64,000 nt of DNA from positions 1-64,000 of the forward strand of contig JAOSJX010000001.1 of assembly GCA_027493875.1 (NCBI GenBank), written 5' to 3'. Source of the DNA: Deltaproteobacteria bacterium (lineage in GTDB: Bacteria; Lernaellota; Lernaellaia; JACKCT01). Of this stretch, positions 41,662-50,918 are shown in pieces (positions within the stretch are counted from its first letter, which is position 1; each line of letters starts with the position of its first letter). Both the position numbers and the translations under genes were made by a program. A model generated the notes under the pieces. It was not told the DNA's origin, searched no databases, and worked only from the letters and a program-made list of their open reading frames with translations.

Positions 41662-43142
41662 GCCGAAGCGCCTCCGCCCTTGCCGCGCTTCTCGCCGTTC
41701 TCGTGGCCGCGGTCTATTTTTCGACCTTCGACATGGGGGGACGCGACTACTGGGCGACGTACATCATCGCGCCCGCCACGGTGATCGCCGGCGAGCCGGC
41801 GACTTTGTGGACGAACACGGCCGCGCCGTCGTGTCTCCTCGCGCCGATCGCGGGCTTCCAGACGATCTTGTCGATGCGGACGGCTACGGCGTCGTCTCGC
41901 CGGGATCAGCGCATCGGCCCCGGCGTGACGCTGGCGCCACCCTACCTCGCATTCGGCATGGCGGGATTCCGTCTTTGGCACGCCGCGCTCGGCGCGCTGA
42001 CGTTTTTGTTTGCGCTGGCGCTGGGAAAACGCATCTTCGCCTTTTCCTCCACACCGTTTTTCTTCGGCGTCCTCGTCGCGCTCAATCCCTTTCTTCTGGC
42101 GATGGACCGGCCGAACGCCAATCTCATGGCCGTACCGATCGTGCTGGCGCTTTTCGTGCTGCTCACCGACGACGAACCGAAATGGCTGATCGCCGGCCTC
42201 GTCTATGGGGCTCTGGGCGGCATCAAGAACGAGGCGATTGTCCTCGGCCCGGCGGTCCTCGCCATTGTCCTGACGCGTTCGTCGGGGCGCCCTCGCGCGC
42301 TCGCCTTCGTGGTCGGCGGCGCGTTGGCCGGTATCGCGCCGTATCTGGTCTGGAATAAAATCGCGTTCGGGCAGGTGCTCATTCACGCATCGCAATACGC
42401 CGGATTCCACGGATTCCGGCCCGAGTTTCCGCACCGCCTCGGCCCGTGGTCGTTTACCCTCAACGGACTTTTTCAACTGGCCGTTTCACGACCGTCTCGT
42501 GCGGACGCCGCACTACCCGTTTCCGACCTATCTTACGCTTCCGCTTTCGCTCCGCCTTTGTTTCGGCGGGGTTCTGACGGCGCTGGCTCTCCCCGGGTTC
42601 GCGGACTTATTTCGCCGAAAAAGGCGCGCATTCATTTACCTAACCCTGTGGCTTTTCTTCTGGATGGCGCTCTTTCTCTTTCAAGAAAACTGGGAGGAGC
42701 CCAAGAACACCTTCGGCGCGCTCGCCGCGCCGCCGCTGGCCGCTTTCTCCGCGGCGGGCGTCGAGTGGCTTGTCACCGGCCGTCGCTGCCTGAAACGTTG
42801 GGCGGCGGCGGCGGCGTGCGTTGTCCTCATCGAGGAGCCGTGACCGCCGCCAGATTTGTTCATGTTCCGGTGGACGAGCGTTGGTACGTGCGTTTTCCGA
42901 AATCCAAAATCGAAGCCAAGACCGTCGGATGCCTACGGGATCTCGACCGCCGCGAATGGATGTTCTTCCACACGGACGAATGCGCGTCCGAATTGCTGGA
43001 GCAACGCGAGAAACTGACGCGTCCCGGCTTGCTCCCGCGCTTCTATTACCCATTGTATCTCGGCGTACCCGATTTTGCCGCGGAATGGCGCAAGCAACAG
43101 CCCGTGCTTTTCGACGTGTGGGAAAAAATTTACGGCGAGTGA
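41658..43142 (+). CDS. Polytopic membrane protein, GT-C-like
   Basis: About 495 residues. GTG 41658 (MSRSASALAALLAVLVAAV) overlaps the carbamoyltransferase stop. The outer loop reads FDMGGRDYWATYIIAP, with acidic residues in the GT-C position. Later helices: FRLWHAALGALTFLFALALGK, LMAVPIVLALFVLLTDD and AFIYLTLWLFFWMALFLFQ. The soluble end includes DERWYVRFPKSKIEAKT and FYYPLYLGVPDFAAEW. Frame changes near 42485 and 42835, and a likely compensating pair at 41865-41925, since LVDADGYGVVSPGSAHRP in the alternate frame is more protein-like. Probably acts with the carbamoyltransferase on a lipid-linked sugar. Confidence 0.55.
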   Translation: MSRSASALAALLAVLVAAVYFSTFDMGGRDYWATYIIAPATVIAGEPATLWTNTAAPSCLLAPIAGFQTILSMRTATASSRRDQRIGPGVTLAPPYLAFGMAGFRLWHAALGALTFLFALALGKRIFAFSSTPFFFGVLVALNPFLLAMDRPNANLMAVPIVLALFVLLTDDEPKWLIAGLVYGALGGIKNEAIVLGPAVLAIVLTRSSGRPRALAFVVGGALAGIAPYLVWNKIAFGQVLIHASQYAGFHGFRPEFPHRLGPWSFTLNGLFQLAVSRPSRADAALPVSDLSYASAFAPPLFRRGSDGAGSPRVRGLISPKKARIHLPNPVAFLLDGALSLSRKLGGAQEHLRRARRAAAGRFLRGGRRVACHRPSLPETLGGGGGVRCPHRGAVTAARFVHVPVDERWYVRFPKSKIEAKTVGCLRDLDRREWMFFHTDECASELLEQREKLTRPGLLPRFYYPLYLGVPDFAAEWRKQQPVLFDVWEKIYGE

Positions 43143-43146
43143 AAAA

Positions 43147-43434
43147 TTACGTCGTCTGCTCGACCGGCTTCATCTCGCGGGACATGACGTCACGAAAATA
43201 CCGCCAATGAAAACGCAGCACCGGGCGATACCGCCGAACAAACAGCGCCACGCCCGCCTCCCACATCAACGTGGTCCCATGCAGAAACACGAGCAGCGCG
43301 AGTCCGAGATAGCGATGCATCCAGCACGGGAAGATTTTTCGGACGAGCGGATGGTCCATCAAAATGCCCGAGCGCGCGGCGTGGCAGCATCGTTTCTTCT
43401 CGGTCGGCGGATTGATCCGGTTGAGTATGGCCAC
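43147..43434 (-). CDS. Small conserved-looking protein with one membrane segment
   Basis: Intact 95 residues, GTG start 43434 (MAILNRINPPTEKKRCCHAA). One hydrophobic segment, WMHRYLGLALLVFLHGTTLM, then a basic tail YRPVLRFHWRYFRDVM. The family is not recognised. It lies 12 bases downstream of the PP-loop gene and is probably co-translated with it. A CC pair and a later Cys near the membrane segment could bind a metal, but this is speculative. Confidence 0.55.
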   Translation of the reverse strand: MAILNRINPPTEKKRCCHAARSGILMDHPLVRKIFPCWMHRYLGLALLVFLHGTTLMWEAGVALFVRRYRPVLRFHWRYFRDVMSREMKPVEQTT

Positions 43435-43445
43435 GTGTTCCTCTC

Positions 43446-44330
43446 TTAAGTCGGCTTGACGAATTCGACCTGCTGCGTCTCGACGGCGCCGCCGTCCCGC
43501 TTATCTAAAGCTTTTGCCCTATCCCGCTCAAGCTGCCTCTTGAGCGACTCGGCCAAAATGCGGTCGGTCTCCGCTTCGGTCAAGCGCCGCGGCGGTTCGA
43601 CCCCGACGGACCGGCAGTGCCCGTCGATCCAGTCGCGCGCGATATCGAGCTTGCCGCGGATGAAACCGATCACCTGTTTTTCGTCATGGTCCGGATAGGT
43701 GCCGAGCAAAAGGTAGGGCAGATAATAAAGCTCCCCGGCGCGGCATTTGGGCTGAATGCCGAGAAAGCGGTCGCCGATGCGGACGCCCATTTTGAAACCC
43801 ATCGCCTTGAGCGTCTTGATCGATTCCTCGCGGGACTGATCGTAAACGGGCGTTTCAAATTCCATCCCGTATTCTTCGTAAAACGCGCGGATGGTGTTGA
43901 TGGTAAACGGCGTCTGCTCGACCATTTCGGTGGTTGAAGACGACGAGCCGTCGGCGACGCGGCTGATGCCGTGTTCGAGGTTGTACGCGATGGTGCGCGT
44001 ATGCATGGCGAGCTTGCAGCTCATGCACCAGACGAAACCGCTTTTGATTTCCTCGTAGTCCTTGGTGGTCGCCTCATTCATGAGCGGTTCGAAAAGTTCC
44101 ATCGTGGACAGAAGCGTGTGGCGGAACTTTCCCGGCGGATAGCGCCGCGAGATTTCCTTGGCCCGCTTGGCCGTCCGGCTTAATTTGTAATGGCCGAATC
44201 CGTTTTGATAGGAAACGAGATGCACCTCGTCGTACTTATCCGCCAGCTTGACGGCGCACATGGCCGAATCGATTCCGCCGGAAAACAGCAGGGAAACTTT
44301 GGTTTTTTCCGCGGCGGCGGGTCCGCCCAT
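43446..44330 (-). CDS. PP-loop ATPase superfamily protein (adenine nucleotide alpha-hydrolase)
   Basis: Intact 294 residues, ATG 44330. The N-terminal VSLLFSGGIDSAMCAVKLAD is a textbook PP-loop (SGGxDS), the pyrophosphatase site of enzymes that adenylate a substrate before thiolation or amidation (QueC, TtcA, TilS, ThiI). A CxxC-like element appears at VWCMSCKLAMHTRTIAYN. Also present are DGSSSSTTEMVEQTPFT and MGVRIGDRFLGIQPKCRAGE. It is not QueC by its later motifs. It may activate a substrate for sulfur or nitrogen transfer. The next minus-strand gene is a 95-residue membrane protein, suggesting a small two-gene unit. Confidence 0.75.
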   Translation of the reverse strand: MGGPAAAEKTKVSLLFSGGIDSAMCAVKLADKYDEVHLVSYQNGFGHYKLSRTAKRAKEISRRYPPGKFRHTLLSTMELFEPLMNEATTKDYEEIKSGFVWCMSCKLAMHTRTIAYNLEHGISRVADGSSSSTTEMVEQTPFTINTIRAFYEEYGMEFETPVYDQSREESIKTLKAMGFKMGVRIGDRFLGIQPKCRAGELYYLPYLLLGTYPDHDEKQVIGFIRGKLDIARDWIDGHCRSVGVEPPRRLTEAETDRILAESLKRQLERDRAKALDKRDGGAVETQQVEFVKPT

Positions 44331-44542
44331 GGCCGCTCCTTCGTGGCTGATAGGTCAGCGTATCGAAGCGCATTCGTTGTAACAGTGACCTACTATACCA
44401 AATCCGGGTTCTTCGCGCACGGCGGAGGCGCGGCGCGCTCGGGGACGCCGATTCGGGCGCGCGCCGCGCCGCGCCGGTCCGTCGAAAAAAAGACCGTTTT
44501 TCTTCGATTTTTCCGACTGTTTTTCGTCGTGAGATTTCCTGC

Positions 44543-44571
44543 TTTTCATCCCGACAAAGCTGTGTTATAAG
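44543..44571 (+). promoter_or_regulatory. Candidate sigma70-type promoter for nuoABC...
   Basis: TTTTCA at 44543-44548 and TATAAG at 44566-44571 are 17 bases apart. The -10 matches at 5 of 6 positions. The site lies about 250 bases before nuoA, leaving a long leader with two hairpins. Confidence 0.4.
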
Positions 44572-44696
44572 GCGCCACGTTTTTGATCCGAACGCGGCGT
44601 TTCGGAGCCCGTTCGGAGATGCTAGTGACGATTTTTCGAACGGTCGTTTGGCGCTTTGAAAAATTTGTTTTTCCCGTGCCGGAACGCACAAAATCG

Positions 44697-44728
44697 TCCG
44701 AAAAACGCTGAAAACGGCGTTTTTCGGA
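44697..44728 (+). promoter_or_regulatory. Strong leader hairpin upstream of nuoA
   Basis: TCCGAAAAACGCTG (44697-44710) pairs with CGGCGTTTTTCGGA (44715-44728) around an AAAA loop, a 14-base-pair stem with a single T-G wobble. No T run follows on the plus strand, so it is not a simple terminator. It could be a stabilising leader stem, a regulator site or an attenuator element. Confidence 0.5.
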
Positions 44729-44821
44729 AACTCGATCACGGCGGCGTGCCGGCGCTCCCGGAAAGATAAAAAAAAGCGGCCGGTCTTCGGAACTGACGAT
44801 CGAGACGGGCGGTCCAAAACT

Positions 44822-45196
44822 ATGGCGGATTACGTAGCGGTCCTTCTCGCGGCTCTCCTCGGCGTCGGCATTCTTCTTCCGCTCGTTTTGTTGCCGAAAC
44901 TCGTCGGGCCGCGCGCGCTGCGTTCCGGGGAACGCGGCGACTACGACCGCGTCAAGGAATCGCCGTATGAGTGCGGCGTTCCGCCCACCGGCGACGCCCG
45001 CCGGCGCTTTTCGGTGAAGTTCTTTCTGGTCGCCCTTCTGTTCGTCATCTTCGACCTTGAAGGCGTCCTTATTTATCCTTGGGCCGTTACCTTCCAAAAG
45101 CTGGGCGTCGTCGGCTTTGTCGAGATGCTGATTTTCATCGGCGTGCTCGCGTTAGGGCTGGCGTACGTATGGCGTAAAGGAGCGTTGGAATGGTAG
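44822..45196 (+). CDS. nuoA: NADH-quinone oxidoreductase subunit A
   Basis: Intact 124-residue NuoA with three helices: YVAVLLAALLGVGILLPLVL, RRFSVKFFLVALLFVIFDLEGV and VGFVEMLIFIGVLALGLAYV. YECGVPPTGDARRRF and the FDLEGV acidic end of the second helix are diagnostic. First of the 14-gene complex I operon. It overlaps nuoB by 7 bases. The helices form part of the membrane arm beside the quinone chamber with NuoH and NuoJ. Confidence 0.96.
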   Translation: MADYVAVLLAALLGVGILLPLVLLPKLVGPRALRSGERGDYDRVKESPYECGVPPTGDARRRFSVKFFLVALLFVIFDLEGVLIYPWAVTFQKLGVVGFVEMLIFIGVLALGLAYVWRKGALEW

Positions 45197-45786
45197 ACAA
45201 ACGGCCCGAAAATCCGGGCGGCGACACGCACGGACTCGACCAGGTCGTCATTACGACAAAATTGAATCCCTTCATCAAGGCGCTCAAGGAGGCCGGCCAG
45301 AAAACGGCGGCGTGGGCCCGGCGCAGTTCGCTGTTTCCCTACACCTTCGGGACGGCGTGCTGCGGCATCGAGCTGATGGCCTACATGGCAAGCTATACGG
45401 ACGCGGCGCGGTTCGGCGCGGAGGTCGTCCGCTTTTCGCCGCGCCAAGCGGATTGCATGATTGTGGCGGGCACCATCACGGATAAGCAGGTCCCGATCCT
45501 CAAAATGATTTACGACCAGATGCTCGAACCGAAGTACGTGATTTCGATGGGCGTCTGCGCGTGTACCGGCGGCTTTTACCGCGCCTACCACGTGGTTCAG
45601 GGCATCGACGAATTCATTCCCGTGGACGTGTACGTGGCCGGTTGTCCGCCCGCACCGGAATCGTTGCTTTACGGGCTGATGCGCTTACAGGAACGCATCG
45701 ACAAGGAAGGCGCGGATTTCAACACGCGCGAACGACTCAAGCAACGCATGGCCGAGGTCGACGCCCGGCCGAAGGATCTTGGATAA
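45190..45786 (+). CDS. nuoB: NADH-quinone oxidoreductase subunit B
   Basis: Intact 198 residues. The peripheral-arm subunit that carries the last [4Fe-4S] cluster, N2. Ligands: the tandem CC in TFGTACCGIELMAYM, a Cys in ISMGVCACTGGFY and a Cys in YVAGCPPAPESLLYGL. ATG 45190 follows AAAGGAG by 7 bases and overlaps nuoA. It hands electrons to quinone at the interface with NuoD and NuoH. Confidence 0.97.
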   Translation: MVDKRPENPGGDTHGLDQVVITTKLNPFIKALKEAGQKTAAWARRSSLFPYTFGTACCGIELMAYMASYTDAARFGAEVVRFSPRQADCMIVAGTITDKQVPILKMIYDQMLEPKYVISMGVCACTGGFYRAYHVVQGIDEFIPVDVYVAGCPPAPESLLYGLMRLQERIDKEGADFNTRERLKQRMAEVDARPKDLG

Positions 45787-45788
45787 CG

Positions 45789-46292
45789 ATGGACGGCGAA
45801 CCGATCACGATCAGGAAACTGCGCGAACGTTTCGGCGGCGAGGTGCTAGACGTCCAGCGGCGTCCAGGCGACGACGCCGTCACGCTGAAACGCGGGCGGA
45901 TTCCGGATATCGCCCGTTTCCTGCGTGACGACCCGGAACTCCGGTACGGCTATTTGATGGACATCTGCGGCGTGGACTATCTGGATCTCGAAATCCAACC
46001 GCGCTTTGCGGTGATCTACCATCTCTATTCCTTGGAGCACGGTCACCGGATTCGCCTGAAGGTTCCGCTGGACGAGACGGATGCGGAACTCGATTCCGTC
46101 GTGCCGGTCTGGGACGGCGCCAATTGGTTCGAGCGCGAGGCGTTCGACATGTTCGGCATCAAATTCCGCGGTCACCCCTTTCTCCGGCGTATTTTGACGC
46201 ACCACCAGTTCGTCGGACATCCGCTCCGGAAAGATTACGACCACGGAAAACGGCAACTATGCACCGAGGTCTGGGACCTCGAATTCGAGTGA
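45789..46292 (+). CDS. nuoC: NADH-quinone oxidoreductase subunit C (30 kDa)
   Basis: 167 residues from ATG 45789, two bases after the nuoB stop. The conserved block is [19 protein letters not shown], followed by [34 protein letters not shown] opens the domain. It is a separate NuoC, not fused to NuoD. Structural subunit of the peripheral arm. Confidence 0.95.
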   Translation: MDGEPITIRKLRERFGGEVLDVQRRPGDDAVTLKRGRIPDIARFLRDDPELRYGYLMDICGVDYLDLEIQPRFAVIYHLYSLEHGHRIRLKVPLDETDAELDSVVPVWDGANWFEREAFDMFGIKFRGHPFLRRILTHHQFVGHPLRKDYDHGKRQLCTEVWDLEFE

Positions 46293-46299
46293 TGTTGGG

Positions 46300-47503
46300 A
46301 TGAGCATTCGCGAAGTCACCTACGAGCACCAGGAAAAGGACTATACGGTCCTGAATTTCGGCCCGGCGCAGCCGATCATGCACGGCACGCTGCGGCTGAA
46401 GCTCAAGCTCGACGGCGAGACCATCGTCGACGCGCGGATGGAAATCGGCTACCTGCACCGCTGTTTCGAAAAAATGGCCGAGCAGCAAACGTGGACGACG
46501 GTGATTCCTTTTTACCGACCGTCTGAACTACTGCTCGAGCTTGATGAACAACCTCGGCTATTGCCACGCCATCGAAGAATGGATGGGCATCGACATCCCG
46601 CCCCGCGCGCAGGCGCTGCGCGTGTTCTTCAACGAGATGCACCGCATTCTCGACCATTGCGTATGCCTGGGCCCGGGCCTCGTCGACCTCGGCGCGCTGA
46701 CCAACCTCTGGTATTTGTTCAATATCCGCGAACTCGGATACGAGCTGATCGAAAACGCGTGCGGTTCGCGCCTCACGACGAGCTATTTGCGGGTCGGCGG
46801 TCTCACGCGCGACGTGCCGTCCGATTTTTACAAGAAGGCCAAAACATTTCTCAAAGAATCGCCGAAGAATCTGACGGACGTCCGCCGGCTCATCGAGCGT
46901 AACCGTATCTTCGTCGAACGCACCCGGGATATCGGTGTCGTCAGCAAAGAGGACGCGATGGCCTGGGGATACACGGGACCGTGCGCCCGAGCCAGCGGCA
47001 TCAATTACGACGTCCGCAAAGTGCGGCCCTACAGCGGCTACGAAAACTACGAATTCGACGTGCCGCTGGGCGACCGCGGTGACGCGCATGACCGATACAT
47101 GGTCCGGATCGAGGAAATGGTCCAATCGCTGCGTATTATGCAGCAGGTTTTGGACAACCTGCCGGAAGGTGCGGCGAGCACGGACGATCCCCGCGCGTTC
47201 ATCCCGCCGAAGCATGAAACCTACGACAACATCGAAGCCCTGATGAACCACTTCAAATTGATTTACGAGGGCATCAGGGTCCCCAAGGGGGATTGGTATT
47301 CGTTTACCGAGGCGGCGAACGGCGAACTCGGGTTCTACTGCGTCAGCGACGGGTCGGGCAATCCCTATCGCGTTAAAGTCCGGCCGCCGTGTTTCGCCAT
47401 TTGTCAGTCGATCGAAAAAATCGCCGTGGGCCACATGATTCCCGGACCTGACGGCGATCGTCGGAAGCTTATGAACATCATCGCCGGAGAGTTGGATCGG
47501 TAA
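46300..47503 (+). CDS. nuoD: NADH-quinone oxidoreductase subunit D (49 kDa)
   Basis: About 400 residues. The N-terminus has [20 protein letters not shown] and [19 protein letters not shown] frame change at the T5 run 46509-46513 is decisive: removing one T restores [18 protein letters not shown], the best conserved NuoD block. Then [33 protein letters not shown] and [18 protein letters not shown] follow. It forms the quinone cavity with NuoB. The indel is an assembly error because no other NuoD reading is compatible with function. Confidence 0.95.
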
Positions 47504-47505
47504 AA

Positions 47506-47980
47506 ATGTCCGTGGTCTTCACTGAAGAAAACAAAAAGCGCGTCGACGAAGAAAAGAAACGCTATCCGCTGAAACAGTCGGCCTTGATTCCGGCCCTGCA
47601 TGTGGCGCAGGAGCAATTCGGTTATCTGTCCGAAGAGGTGATGCAGTATGTCGCCACGGAAATGGACATTCCTCTCCCGGAAGTCCAAGCCGTGGCGACG
47701 TTCTACACGATGTTCCAGCTCAGGCCGAAGGGCCGGCACCATATCCAGGTTTGCCAGAATCTTTCTTGCGCCATGTTCGGCGCGGAGAGCCTGATCGATT
47801 ATCTCGAACGGAAACACGGTGTTCGGGCCGGCGAGGTCACGGCGGACGGACGTTTTTTCGATGGCGCGCGTGGAGTGTCTGGCGTCGTGCGGAACGGCGC
47901 CGGTCATCCAAATTGACGACACTTATTATGAGGGCATGACGGCCGAGAAACTCGACGCCGTGCTCTCCGAACTCAAATAA
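47506..47980 (+). CDS. nuoE: NADH-quinone oxidoreductase subunit E (24 kDa)
   Basis: About 157 residues. Starts at ATG 47506, two bases after nuoD. The helical start has LIPALHVAQEQFGYLSEEV and EVQAVATFYTMFQLRPKG. The [2Fe-2S] ligands are the two Cys of CQNLSCAMFGA and the two of VECLASCGTAPVIQI. The second pair lies after a T6 run at 47853-47858, where dropping one T gives GRFSMARVECLASCGTAP. The gene then ends at TAA 47980, 12 bases before nuoF. It relays electrons from FMN in the NADH-dehydrogenase module. Confidence 0.94.
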
Positions 47981-47992
47981 CGGGACGGCGCG

Positions 47993-49286
47993 ATGGCTTC
48001 TCCCCTCATTCTCCTCAACGGCGTCGATCAGAACGGCCACGGCGAAACCGCGACGCTGGCGGGCTACCGAAAGCTCGGCGGCTACGAGGTCGCGCCGGAC
48101 GTTCTGAAAAACAAGAAGCCCGAGGAAGTGATCGAGATCGTCAAACAAAGCGGCATCCGCGGGCGCGGCGGCGCGGGATTCCCGGCGGGCATGAAATGGT
48201 CGTTCGTCCCCAAAAATCCGGGGCCGAAATATCTGCTGTGCAACGCGGACGAGGGCGAACCCGGAACCTTCAAGGACCGCGTCGTCCTGACCTACAAACC
48301 GCATCAAATCATCGAGGGCATGGTGATCGCGGCGTTCGCGATCGGCGCGAACCGCGGATACATTTATATCCGCGGCGAATTTTACAAGGAAGCGGCGATC
48401 GTTCAGAAGGCGCTGGACGACGCATACGGCGCCGGCTTCCTCGGAAAGAACCTCTTCGGCTTTCGGTTTCGATTTCGATCTTTCGATCTATCGCGGCGGC
48501 GGCGCTTATATCTGCGGCGAGGAAACGTCGCTGATTAACTCCTTAGAAGGCAAGCGCGGATATCCGCGCCTCAAGCCGCCGTTCCCCGCCGTCGCGGGCT
48601 ACGACGCGAAACCGACGGTGGTCAACAATGTGGAGACCCTCGCGGCGATCCCGTGGATACTTCGCCACGGCGGCGAAGCGTATGCCAAATTGGGTACGCC
48701 CAAGAGCACGGGAACGCGCCTGTTTTCGATCTCCGGACACGTGAACAAACCGGGCGTGTATGAGGTCGAACTCGGGATGCCGCTGATGACGTTCATCAAC
48801 GACCACGCCGGCGGCGTCACGACCGGCAAGAAGCTCAAAGCGGTCATTCCCGGCGGCTCCTCCGTCCCGATTCTCACGGCGGAAGAGTGCCGGGACGTGG
48901 CGCTCGATTTCGAATCCATGGCGGAAAAAGGCACGATGCTCGGCAGCGGCGCCATTATCGTCATGGCGGAAGGCACGTGCATCGTCCGCTCGCTGATGGT
49001 GCTCACACGCTTCTACTCGCATGAGTCCTGCGGCCAATGCACGCCCTGCCGCGAGGGCACGCCTTGGCTCTACAGGTTGATCAAATCCTTCGAGGACGGC
49101 ACGGCCTCCGAGAAGGACCTGGATCTCGTGGAATACGTGTGCACGGCAATGATGGGCAACACGATCTGCCCGCTTGCCGACGCGGCGGTGATGCCGACGC
49201 GCTCCTACATCAAGAAGTTCCGTGACGAATTCGTCGAGCACTTGAAACACGGCGGCTGCCCTTACCCGGCCTGGCCGCTGGCCTGA
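47993..49286 (+). CDS. nuoF: NADH-quinone oxidoreductase subunit F (51 kDa, FMN and NADH site)
   Basis: About 431 residues. NADH/FMN motifs are clear: [33 protein letters not shown] and [17 protein letters not shown] frame change near 48465 joins NLFG to [20 protein letters not shown]. The N3 [4Fe-4S] ligands are [14 protein letters not shown] and [13 protein letters not shown]. Binds FMN and oxidises NADH, passing electrons to NuoE and NuoG clusters. Confidence 0.95.
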
Positions 49287-49299
49287 GAAAGAAGGAACG

Positions 49300-50889
49300 A
49301 TGGCCACGGTAACGCTCACCATCGACGGACAAACGGTCACCGTCCCCGCGGGGACGACGGTAATCGAGGCCGCGAAAACGATCGGCATCGACATCCCGCG
49401 TTATTGCTATCACCCGGGACTGTCGGTGGCCGGAAACTGCCGTATCTGCCTGGTCGAAGTCGAAAAAATGCCGAAGCTCACCACGAGCTGCTCGACGGTC
49501 GCGGCCGAGGGCATGGTCGTGCACACGAAAAACGCGCGCGTCAAGGAAGCCACACGCGGCGTGCTCGAACTCATGTTGACGAACCACCCGATCGACTGCC
49601 CGGTGTGCGATCAGGCCGGCGAGTGCAAATTGCAGGACTACTACATGGAAGTGGGCCGCCATAAGAGCCACTTCACCTACGAAAAAACGCATAAGCCGAA
49701 AGTCGTGGAGTTGCCGCCGCATCTGATGTTCGACGGCGAGCGGTGCATTCTGTGCACGCGGTGCGTGCGGTTCTGCGACGAAATCACCAAGACGCACGAT
49801 CTGGGGCTCATTCAACGCGGGACGCACACGGAAATCGACACCTTTCATCACCGCGGCGTGGACAACGGCTACACCGGCAACCTGCACGAGATCTGCCCCG
49901 TCGGCGCGCTGCTCTCCAAGGATTTCCGCTTCAAGAAACGCGTCTGGTGGCTGAAGCCGCACAAGAGCGTTTGCCCGCATTGCTCCACCGGGTGCAACAT
50001 TTTCGTCGACGAAAGCGACGGCGAAGTTTCCGATTCCGCGCGCGGCCGAACCAGGACGTCAACAAGTATTGGCTCTGCGACGAAGGCCGCTATCAATACA
50101 AATTCATCAACGCCGAAAACCGCCTTCGCGGCCCCGCGGACGAAAGGTTCGAACGGCACGCCCATGGCTTGGGATGCGATTCTGCACGGCGTCGCTGAAC
50201 GCCTGACCAAGGCCGCGCAAGGTGACGGCCGGGTGGTCGGCATCGCCAGTCCCTGGCTGACAAACGAGGAGTTGTTCCTTTTCCGCCGGCTGCTGACCGC
50301 CGCGGGCCACGCGGACGTGGATTTTCGCCTTGACGACAGCCATACAAAAACCACGGTCCGCGAGGACGACGTGCTTAAACGCGCCGATAAAAACCCGAAC
50401 AACAGCGGCGCCGCCCTGCTCGGCCTGCGCGGAACAAAAGACGCGCGGACTCTTCTTAACGAGGTCGTCGAGACGGGCGCGTCCTTGCTGTACGTTCTCG
50501 ACGCGCATCGTTACGAAACGCTTGGGTTGGCCGATGCGCTCCGTTCGGCCGCCGCGAAGGCCGGTTACGTGGTCATGCACGCGACGCACGATTGCGCCGT
50601 GCTGGAGGCGGCGGACGTCGTGCTGGCGACGCCGACGTTCGCCGAAAAGGACGGCACGTTGACGAACTACGAAAACCGCGTTCAGCGGTTGCGGCGGGCG
50701 ATCCGGCCCCGCCACGACAGCAGGACGGATCTCGAAATTTTTGTGAAGCTTTTGACGCTTGCGGGCGCCGATGTTCCGCCGATCGTCTCCGCGTCGGAGG
50801 CGTTCAACTGGATGGCGGCGCAGGTACCGGCACTTTCGGGCCTGACCTTCGGCGGCCTTCCCGAGCAAGGCGTGGTGGTGAAACCGTGA
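49300..50889 (+). CDS. nuoG: NADH-quinone oxidoreductase subunit G (75 kDa), short form
   Basis: 529 residues, shorter than E. coli NuoG (about 900). N-terminal [2Fe-2S] domain: IPRYCYHPGLSVAGNCRICLV. Then NHPIDCPVCDQAGECKLQD (His and three Cys, N5) and CILCTRCVRFCDE (N4). A further cluster site is VCPHCSTGCNIFV. The stretch 50040-50150 reads badly in the main frame, but the neighbouring frame gives VNKYWLCDEGRYQYKFINAE, the conserved NuoG block, so two compensating indels lie here. The molybdopterin-like C-terminal domain is reduced. Carries electrons toward NuoI and NuoB. Confidence 0.93.
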   Translation: MATVTLTIDGQTVTVPAGTTVIEAAKTIGIDIPRYCYHPGLSVAGNCRICLVEVEKMPKLTTSCSTVAAEGMVVHTKNARVKEATRGVLELMLTNHPIDCPVCDQAGECKLQDYYMEVGRHKSHFTYEKTHKPKVVELPPHLMFDGERCILCTRCVRFCDEITKTHDLGLIQRGTHTEIDTFHHRGVDNGYTGNLHEICPVGALLSKDFRFKKRVWWLKPHKSVCPHCSTGCNIFVDESDGEVSDSARGRTRTSTSIGSATKAAINTNSSTPKTAFAAPRTKGSNGTPMAWDAILHGVAERLTKAAQGDGRVVGIASPWLTNEELFLFRRLLTAAGHADVDFRLDDSHTKTTVREDDVLKRADKNPNNSGAALLGLRGTKDARTLLNEVVETGASLLYVLDAHRYETLGLADALRSAAAKAGYVVMHATHDCAVLEAADVVLATPTFAEKDGTLTNYENRVQRLRRAIRPRHDSRTDLEIFVKLLTLAGADVPPIVSASEAFNWMAAQVPALSGLTFGGLPEQGVVVKP

Positions 50890-50918
50890 GCGGCGGTGCA
50901 TTTGAAGGGGCGATGTAA

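Larger units (their letters stand above)
44331..44821. other. 491-base intergenic region, divergent PP-loop gene and nuo operon
   Basis: No ORF with coding character. It holds a TAGGTCA/TGACCTA inverted repeat (44351-44357 and 44386-44392), a candidate promoter at 44543-44571, an 8-base inverted repeat (44587-44594 with 44610-44617) whose right arm can also pair with 44637-44643, and a long hairpin at 44697-44728. A/T runs are frequent (from 44485, 44505 and 44512), in contrast to the GC-rich surroundings. It is probably a regulated leader for nuoA. Confidence 0.7.

Noticed and set aside
43446..44330. QueC (7-cyano-7-deazaguanine synthase)
   Set aside because: The PP-loop matches, but the C-terminal four-Cys zinc site of QueC is absent.
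44697..44728. Rho-independent terminator
   Set aside because: Strong stem but no T run after it on the plus strand. A T4 follows on the minus strand, but no minus-strand gene ends here.
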